From Candidatus Methanophagales archaeon (lineage in GTDB: Archaea > Halobacteriota > Syntropharchaeia > Alkanophagales > Methanospirareceae): 11,599 nt of DNA. The stretch is from the NCBI GenBank assembly GCA_023131215.1, contig JAGLZV010000110.1:1-11599 (forward strand), given 5' to 3'. The notes under the pieces are model-generated. The model did no database searches and was not told the origin of the DNA. It saw nothing but the letters and a program-made list of their open reading frames with translations. This document shows positions 6,035-11,599 of this stretch, in pieces (position 1 is the stretch's first letter; the number at the start of each line of letters is the position of its first letter). A program made the translations under genes and the position numbers.

Positions 6035-7057
6035 ATGCGAAAAACAATTTTAATAGCAGGAGTAGCGATATGCGTTATTTGCGCTGCGTTAATCTCTTAT
6101 GGCATATTCACGCAAAGAGATGTGATACCTCCGGAGGATTTGACTTTGAGCGATTATCCGGAGTTGTTTGCAAAGGAGACGGTAATCGTGATCGGTGAAA
6201 ACGCTACTCAGATAGAAAAAGAAAGTGCAGAAGCAATAGCAGCTAATTTGGAAAATCTGACTGGTAACAAGCCAAAGATTTATATATCGAAAAAAATCGA
6301 AAGTCTTAAATATATCTCTAATTTAATTATTCTTGGCACGCCAAAATCAAATGAAGTGATACGGGAGGTATATAATATGACAGATGCCACAAGGGTAACG
6401 GAAGAATACCCGGGAGAGAATAAAGGGATTTTAGAGATATTGAGGAATCCCTGGAATGAGGATAAAGCGACGTTATTGGTTGAAGGAAGCGATGAGTGGG
6501 GGGTGAAGGCGGGGAGTGAGATGTTGGGACAACTTCAAGACATAAATAAGGATAGTGTTATTACAGAGTGGAATGGTGTAAGTGCGGTTGTCTCTATATC
6601 AATTCCTGTGGATAAATACAGCTTTATTGAGATTTGGGAAGATATTACTCCTGAAGTCCCGATAGCGGTAGATCGTCCAATTGTTTACCTATTTAATGAA
6701 TCTTCGGGGATTTTAGAGGGGGGGCGTTTTGCAATAACTAATGATCTTATAATGGTCGTCGGCAAGAACGTTGAAGTAAAAGAACCAGGAAGTGGTGGAG
6801 CTGGTGGCCTCATTCCAATATATAGTATTCCATCTTCAGTAAAAACTTTTAGAAAACCATATAAAATAGTATATCTTGAAACTGATGGTACAATTCAGCT
6901 AATTTATGACAAAACAAAAGTAGTTCTTAAACCTGGCGAAAAATGGGAAAGGAAATATACAACAGAATGGATGGGGCACAAAGTAAGGTGCGAGACTATA
7001 ATTGAAAATCATGGTCTTCAAGATAAAAATAAAATTATGGAGAGGAGGTTAAAATGA
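6035..7057 (+). CDS. Membrane-anchored exported protein of unknown function (340 aa)
   Basis: A hydrophobic segment at residues about 4-26 with a short basic N-terminus is a signal anchor or uncleaved signal peptide. There is no proper lipobox, because the residue before each cysteine is Ile. The rest is predicted to be outside the cell and has several N-glycosylation sequons (NAT, NLT, NMT, NES). Residues about 46-165 look like a Rossmann-type alpha/beta module: ETVIVIGENAT, then IEKESAEAIAANLENLTG, then NLIILGTPKSN, then ATLLVEGSDEWGVKAGSEML. Similar patterns occur in S-layer-associated proteins and in N-terminal domains of some glycoside hydrolases. That likeness is suggestive only. The C-terminal half appears beta-rich with a Gly-rich loop near residues 250-260. 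The start has no strong ribosome binding site. The stop overlaps the next gene as ATGA, so the two are translationally coupled and probably work together at the surface. Confidence 0.8.
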   Translation: MRKTILIAGVAICVICAALISYGIFTQRDVIPPEDLTLSDYPELFAKETVIVIGENATQIEKESAEAIAANLENLTGNKPKIYISKKIESLKYISNLIILGTPKSNEVIREVYNMTDATRVTEEYPGENKGILEILRNPWNEDKATLLVEGSDEWGVKAGSEMLGQLQDINKDSVITEWNGVSAVVSISIPVDKYSFIEIWEDITPEVPIAVDRPIVYLFNESSGILEGGRFAITNDLIMVVGKNVEVKEPGSGGAGGLIPIYSIPSSVKTFRKPYKIVYLETDGTIQLIYDKTKVVLKPGEKWERKYTTEWMGHKVRCETIIENHGLQDKNKIMERRLK

Positions 7058-10000
7058 AGAAAGCATTAACGATCATGACAATATTGATTGTGATAATACC
7101 AATTTGTTCAGTATCAGTAGTTGCTCAAAACCCCCAAAGCAATTCTAATAGAGAGAAATATCAATTGAGTCCACTTGAAAAAATACAAGTAGCATATGAT
7201 GCAGGGGAAATAGGTTATGAGAAGGCTTTATTATACAAAGTATCTGCACTTTTTGACCCAAATAATTTGCCAGAGGAATATAAATCTGATGTTATATTGG
7301 TGCCTATTAAAACTGGCACTCCAATTATGGAAGAGGTTATCTTTAATTGGGATAACTTAACTCCTGAAACACAAGCTTTATTAGAAGAATATAGAGTAAG
7401 ACCTCCAAATTTACCATTTAGCTATACTAGTCCAAATGGTCATTTTATAATTCATTACACAAATGATACTACTGATGAAGATTGTGTGTTCGAGCCAGAT
7501 GTAGATAGTGACGGCGATGGCTATCCAGATTATGTCGAAGAGTTTGGGGATATTTTCGATTATGTTTGGGATACTGAATTTTCGTACGGCTATAATCATC
7601 CTCTTGACGATCCAACAGATGTATACATTGAAAATATCGGGGCTTATGGTATTACCACAGGTTATGATGTTTCAGATCATACAGCGCACGCTTACATTCA
7701 TGTTGACAATAATTACAGTGCTTTGGAAGGTTACTACTCATCGCGTGTTGGATGTATGCAAGTCACAGCGGCTCATGAATTTTTCCACTGTGTTCAATAT
7801 ACCTATGATTGTTTTGAAGAAGGTTGGTGGAAAGAGACTACAGCGGTATGGATGGAAGATGAGATATACGACAATGTTAATGATTATTTGCAATATCTAC
7901 CAAGTTGGTTTGCTAATCCTGATATATCATTGACATCAACCGCTGGAACACACGAATATGGAAATTGTATCTTTGCTAAGTTCTTATCAGAAAAGAAAGG
8001 TACAACCATAATTAAAGATATTTGGGAGGAGATGGCTTCCACTGATGGAGTGACAGCTATCGATAATGTCCTAAAAAATAAATATGGAACAAACTTAAAA
8101 ACAGTCTTCAGCGATTTTACAGTTACCAATTATCTAAACGGCAACAACAATCATGATGGCAACTTTGCTAATGATCAGTATGAAGAGGGAGATCTGTATG
8201 ACGATGTAGCCCTTACAGCCGATGAAACATACTCAGGAACAACCATAAACATTCCAAATACAGTAAATGAATGGGCTACTGATTATATAGAGTTTACCTC
8301 AACTGTTGAAGATGGCGTAGAAGTTGAATTCCAGGGTGAGGAGATATTCTTACTCGGCAGTTCTAATTATGTAGTTAAGATAGTGGTGTACGATTTGGGC
8401 GTTAATGCTTCAAATCTTGCAAAGCAAGTTGTGGGAGCGCCTTATTTAGGGGATGGCAAAACATGGGGTGGAAAAGGGTGGAACTGGAATCAAACAACTG
8501 GGAGTTGGGTGGGGGGCAAATTTGTTGATAGTGAAGATATCAAAAATGGCTATTTTTATTATGACGATAGAACAGATAGTGTAGAATGGGGGCAAGGACT
8601 CGATTGTTCAGGACTATCTTTTTGGGCTTACAATAAAGCTGCAGGAACAGCAAAATATCCACCCGGTATGCCGTCTGATTATGAATGTCCAATTTACTAT
8701 GTCGGAGCTTCTGGGCAATGGAACGACGGAGAGAGGTTTGAACAAATATCCACCGCAATACCAACAGTCAGTGATTTAAAAATGGGATATTTGTTATTCC
8801 TTGATACAGACAAAAATGACAAAGCGGATCATGTAGGGATGTATGTAGGCGATGGGGAGGTAATTCATTCTAGAGGAGACAAAGGAGTCGAAAATAAGAC
8901 ATTGGGTGACTGGTTAAATATATCTGTGGCAGGTACAGGCAAAAAATATAAAGACTATTTTGCTGGATATGGCAGGGTAAAGACGGTAAAGACACAAGGA
9001 AAAGTGATAGATTTCGTAGAAAATCACAAAGGAAAAGAGATAATTCCCAAAGCCAATGAATACGATAAAATTGTTTTAGTAATTGCATGCACAGGGCACC
9101 CTTGGACAGGAGATGGAGATTACTCTGTAATACTTAGAAAAATAGGTTATCTTGATGTTGTTCTCGATATGGATCGCTCAGGCTCGATGTCGGGTCAGAA
9201 GATAATAGATGCAAAGAATGCAGAAAAAGCACTTGTTAATCTTTTAGAGCCTCCTAGTGGATGGTGGATATTCGCAACAGATAGAGACAAAGTAGGACTG
9301 GTGTCCTTCTCAAGTAGTGCAACATTAGATCGCCACCTTACTTCTAACTTTAACGATGCAAAGAATGTTATAGACGGCTATTCTGCTGGTGGAAACACAA
9401 ATATGGGAGATGCATTAAGTAAATCCATAAATGAACTTAAAACAAACGGCAGAGATAACACAATTTTGAGTATAATTTACTTCACAGATGGCCAAACAAA
9501 TACAGGGTTAACCAAGGATGAAATTCTTGATACTCTTGTACCACAAGCTGTTGATGCAGGAATTAGTATATACACTTGTGGATACGGAACAGATGTTGAT
9601 CCGAGTTTCCTTTCAGAAGTTGCGAGCAGGGGAAATGGGAAGTATTACTTTGCCCCAGATAAAACTAACCTCACAAAAATCTATATTGAGATTTCTCATG
9701 TAGTTAAGGGCTGGCAACAATTAGCAAGTTTTAGCGGAACAGTAGGTCAAGGGGAAACAAAAACAGCGGGGACACTAAAGGTTCAGCCAGGAACAGACTT
9801 ATTTAAAGTCTTGCTCTCTTGGGCAGGAAGTGACCTTGACTTAGCTCTCATTGATCCAAGTGGAAATCAAACAATGCCAGGAGCTGGCGTTATTTATTCT
9901 GGAAACGATACCTTACCAGAGTATTATGAAATCTACGATCCAGAATCAGGAGATTGGACCATACAAGTTTACGGGAAGGAGATAACCTCTCCGGAAGAAG

Positions 10001-11430
10001 AATATTATGTCATGGTCTTCCAACCAGGGGCATTGATGCAAGTTAGGCCAACTAAATGGGATGTTAATTACCCGTTGAACAGAACAATGACATTCAACGT
10101 AAGTGAAATTGCAGGAAATCTCAATCTAACAAATGTTACATTTTCTGCTTCCGATCTTACAGAAACTGTTGCCCAAAGCACTATTAAGTCCTTGATGAAG
10201 AGCCAAGCAGAAGCAGAAGAGCGTGGCGAGGCAATAACACCAAGTTTAACCGAATCGTACGCACAAAACATGAACGTAATACCGGCTAATTGCTTCTCTT
10301 TCACTCCAAACAATTTCTCAGTGCCCGCAGGCAGTTCAGTAGATGTTCAGGCTACATTAACACTTCCTTCAGCAAGCATACCTTCTGGAACTTATTCTGG
10401 AAATATATATGTAAACAGTAGCGGTGGAAACGTAACAATTTCTGTAACCGCTATTGTAACTTCAGTGAACACATCAACTGGTACAGGAACTGCATATTTT
10501 GCTACTGATGCCGGAAGTATCGAAGACCTTACTGGTTTGAATGAATCCAATCTGCCAGAGGAGAATCCAAATATTGATTTTCCGCAAGGACTCTTTAGCT
10601 TTAACATAACGGGACTTAATCCAAATCAAACCGTAAACATTACAATTGCATTTCCACAAGATATACCAACAACAGCACAGTACTGGAAATACGGACCAAA
10701 TGAATCGGTAAATAACCCACAACCAGAGCGCTGGTATCAAATATCAATGGGCAGTAATGACGGAGACAATATCATAACAATAAAACTCACAGATGGAGGA
10801 ATAGGCGATGATGACGGAGTTGCAAATGGAATAATTGTGGATCAAGGCGGACCTGGAATTCCTAGACCAGTTTGCACTGCCGCGTATGCGGTTCATCAGG
10901 CGGGTGTTCCTAATCCTGATGGTGTTTTGAATCCTCTAAGAAAACTGAGGGACGACCATCTTAAGGATGAGTATGTGGACCATTACTACGACTACAGTCC
11001 TGAGTTGAGGAGCGTCATGGCAAAGGAACCAGGTCTGGCGCATGAGGCGGCTCGACTCTTGGTTAAGTACTCGCCAGCGGTAAAGCACAAGGTAAATAGA
11101 ATCGGCGTGGATGAGCGCATTACCAGGAGAGATGTGGAAGAGATCATATCTTTCACGGACAGGTTAGAGAGAAGTGTCTTGAAGAATAGAGACGAGATAG
11201 GTGCCGAGAGGAGTCAGGAGATAATAGAATTCCTGGATGAGTTCAAGGAGCAGGTAGAGGCATGCGAGGGTAAGACCTTCAGCGAAGCACTCCAGGGCTC
11301 TATCTACTGGAAGGGCGATAAGCCAACACCAGTTGCAGCACGAGTCCCAGCGCTAACGCCAATTGGAATAATAGCACTTGCAGGCTTGTTAGTCGTTGTT
11401 GCAGTGAGTAGAATCAGGAGAAAAAGGTAA
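7054..11430 (+). CDS. Giant surface protein: MXAN_6640-type metalloprotease + NlpC/P60 + vWA + anchor domains
   Basis: The product is 1458 residues, with a strong ribosome binding site (GGAGG, 7044-7048) and a start overlapping the upstream stop as ATGA. The signal peptide ends near VVA-24/Q25. A propeptide-like region (about 38-75) precedes an MXAN_6640-family metalloprotease: calcium-type loop D149-D159 (DVDSDGDGYPD), zinc motif H241-EFF-H245, probable third ligand E261. NlpC/P60 cysteine peptidase, about 455-650: C518 (GLDCSG), H593 (DHVGMYVG), H605 (VIHSRGD). vWA domain, about 695-880: D707-R-S-G-S711, T782 and D812, a complete MIDAS. PPC-like beta domain, about 885-990. Ig-like repeat, about 1080-1130. 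Choice-of-anchor U-like domain, about 1145-1268 (YWKYGP, GDDDGVANGIIVD). CFI-box-like helical domain from C1274 (CTAAYA). Transmembrane anchor, about 1437-1451, before RIRRKR. Many N-glycosylation sequons are present. Domain calls rest on motifs read by eye. Confidence 0.9.
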   Translation: MKKALTIMTILIVIIPICSVSVVAQNPQSNSNREKYQLSPLEKIQVAYDAGEIGYEKALLYKVSALFDPNNLPEEYKSDVILVPIKTGTPIMEEVIFNWDNLTPETQALLEEYRVRPPNLPFSYTSPNGHFIIHYTNDTTDEDCVFEPDVDSDGDGYPDYVEEFGDIFDYVWDTEFSYGYNHPLDDPTDVYIENIGAYGITTGYDVSDHTAHAYIHVDNNYSALEGYYSSRVGCMQVTAAHEFFHCVQYTYDCFEEGWWKETTAVWMEDEIYDNVNDYLQYLPSWFANPDISLTSTAGTHEYGNCIFAKFLSEKKGTTIIKDIWEEMASTDGVTAIDNVLKNKYGTNLKTVFSDFTVTNYLNGNNNHDGNFANDQYEEGDLYDDVALTADETYSGTTINIPNTVNEWATDYIEFTSTVEDGVEVEFQGEEIFLLGSSNYVVKIVVYDLGVNASNLAKQVVGAPYLGDGKTWGGKGWNWNQTTGSWVGGKFVDSEDIKNGYFYYDDRTDSVEWGQGLDCSGLSFWAYNKAAGTAKYPPGMPSDYECPIYYVGASGQWNDGERFEQISTAIPTVSDLKMGYLLFLDTDKNDKADHVGMYVGDGEVIHSRGDKGVENKTLGDWLNISVAGTGKKYKDYFAGYGRVKTVKTQGKVIDFVENHKGKEIIPKANEYDKIVLVIACTGHPWTGDGDYSVILRKIGYLDVVLDMDRSGSMSGQKIIDAKNAEKALVNLLEPPSGWWIFATDRDKVGLVSFSSSATLDRHLTSNFNDAKNVIDGYSAGGNTNMGDALSKSINELKTNGRDNTILSIIYFTDGQTNTGLTKDEILDTLVPQAVDAGISIYTCGYGTDVDPSFLSEVASRGNGKYYFAPDKTNLTKIYIEISHVVKGWQQLASFSGTVGQGETKTAGTLKVQPGTDLFKVLLSWAGSDLDLALIDPSGNQTMPGAGVIYSGNDTLPEYYEIYDPESGDWTIQVYGKEITSPEEEYYVMVFQPGALMQVRPTKWDVNYPLNRTMTFNVSEIAGNLNLTNVTFSASDLTETVAQSTIKSLMKSQAEAEERGEAITPSLTESYAQNMNVIPANCFSFTPNNFSVPAGSSVDVQATLTLPSASIPSGTYSGNIYVNSSGGNVTISVTAIVTSVNTSTGTGTAYFATDAGSIEDLTGLNESNLPEENPNIDFPQGLFSFNITGLNPNQTVNITIAFPQDIPTTAQYWKYGPNESVNNPQPERWYQISMGSNDGDNIITIKLTDGGIGDDDGVANGIIVDQGGPGIPRPVCTAAYAVHQAGVPNPDGVLNPLRKLRDDHLKDEYVDHYYDYSPELRSVMAKEPGLAHEAARLLVKYSPAVKHKVNRIGVDERITRRDVEEIISFTDRLERSVLKNRDEIGAERSQEIIEFLDEFKEQVEACEGKTFSEALQGSIYWKGDKPTPVAARVPALTPIGIIALAGLLVVVAVSRIRRKR
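10860..11430 (+). other. GC-richer C-terminal cassette (CFI-box-like domain and membrane anchor)
   Basis: Within the giant surface protein, sampled 60-bp lines before this point are about 35-38% GC (7621, 8101 and 10741 lines), while lines inside are about 47-53% (10981, 11041 and 11221 lines). The change coincides with the boundary between the choice-of-anchor U-like domain and the helical domain beginning at C1274. The region encodes a charged helical module (RKLRDDHLKDEYVDHYYDYS), a second helical stretch, and the anchor with motif P-A-L-T-P-I-G followed by a hydrophobic span and an R/K-rich end. It is in frame and intact. The composition suggests a shared anchor cassette spread or homogenised between surface-protein genes. 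Confidence 0.6.
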
Positions 11431-11437
11431 AAGACCA

Positions 11438-11460
11438 TTTCTTCTTTTTCTTTTTTTTTT
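11438..11460 (+). terminator. Oligo-T archaeal terminator
   Basis: Eight bases after the TAA of the surface-protein gene there is a pyrimidine tract that finishes with a run of ten T (11451-11460), preceded by shorter T runs. Archaeal RNA polymerase terminates at such oligo-T stretches without needing a hairpin, so this is the probable 3' end of the 6035-11430 operon. Confidence 0.7.
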
Positions 11461-11535
11461 CATTCGCACAAGTTCAGAGCCATAGAAATACATTGGGAAA
11501 TGCGCTAATCACGAGATTCGGCAACCTATGGCAGG

Positions 11536-11551
11536 GGATGTCGTAACATCC
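11536..11551. repeat. Short perfect hairpin in the right-hand intergenic region
   Basis: GGATGT-CGTA-ACATCC is a perfect 6-bp stem with a 4-base loop. On the minus strand the loop reads TACG, of the UNCG tetraloop type. No convincing gene is seen in 11461-11599, so this may belong to the 3' end or leader of a gene beyond the window. Alternatively it is a chance inverted repeat. Confidence 0.35.
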
Positions 11552-11599
11552 TTCTTCGGATATAGCTGCTTCCCCTTTTCTTTACCCCCTTGAATAGCT

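Noticed and set aside
6128..6137. CCTCCGGAGG palindrome resembling a ribosome binding site and its complement
   Set aside because: It lies inside the coding frame of the 6035 gene (Pro-Pro-Glu) with no start codon suitably placed after it; likely coincidence.
5953..6198. Plus-strand open frame of 81 codons
   Set aside because: It begins in the purine-rich leader and runs out of frame through the signal anchor of the 6035 gene; its product is basic and low in complexity.
7508..7933. Plus-strand open frame of 141 codons inside the surface-protein gene
   Set aside because: It lies out of frame under the HExxH metalloprotease domain, whose frame continues for 1458 residues.
1..11599. CRISPR arrays, tRNA, rRNA or insertion-sequence ends
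   Set aside because: I found no regularly spaced repeats, no cloverleaf-like stretches in the gaps, no transposase frame and no terminal inverted repeats; the intein is the only mobile element I can support.

Overview
The window looks like a chromosomal segment of a strictly anaerobic archaeon. The evidence is an F420 hydrogenase/dehydrogenase beta-type iron-sulfur protein, an oxygen-sensitive class III ribonucleotide reductase with its activase, archaeal TATA-like boxes, an oligo-T terminator, GGAGG/GGTGA ribosome binding sites, and a surface protein ending in an archaeal-type C-terminal anchor. The combination, including the P-x-LTPIG-type anchor, would fit a methanogen-related euryarchaeon such as ANME-1/Methanophagales. 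That placement is an inference from general style, not a database result. Several genes stop with TAG at the end of a well-formed product, so TAG is read as an ordinary stop here.

Layout. Minus strand at the left edge: the N-terminal 127 codons of an FrhB-like F420 protein (1-381, running off the window), preceded by a 79-residue unknown protein (471-710). A divergent promoter region (711-817) separates these from a plus-strand nrdD-nrdG operon (818-4716). NrdD is interrupted by a 323-residue LAGLIDADG intein (1616-2584) inserted just before the conserved TPFTN segment, and it has an unusually long basic tail after the glycyl-radical site. A 306-bp gap follows. It holds the remains of a small gene (4750-4898) and a promoter/operator-like region for a two-gene toxin-antitoxin module: UPF0175 antitoxin (5023-5349) and PIN-domain toxin (5352-5864).

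The right half is a translationally coupled pair of exported proteins (6035-7057 and 7054-11430, sharing ATGA). The first is a membrane-anchored protein of unknown function. The second is a 1458-residue cell-surface protein that joins, in order, a signal peptide, an MXAN_6640-type HExxH metalloprotease with a calcium-binding loop, an NlpC/P60 cysteine peptidase with an intact Cys-His-His triad, a von Willebrand factor A domain with an intact MIDAS, a PPC-like beta domain, an Ig-like repeat, a choice-of-anchor U-like domain, a CFI-box-like helical domain and a C-terminal transmembrane anchor. Two different peptidases and an adhesion domain on one archaeal surface protein make this the most notable item in the window. 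An oligo-T terminator closes the unit.

How they work together: NrdG generates the glycyl radical on NrdD for anaerobic dNTP synthesis, after the intein excises itself. The toxin-antitoxin pair and the decayed gene mark a small accessory patch between the housekeeping operon and the surface-protein operon. The surface operon probably acts outside the cell, in attachment to or processing of peptide or peptidoglycan material; its actual substrate cannot be read from sequence.
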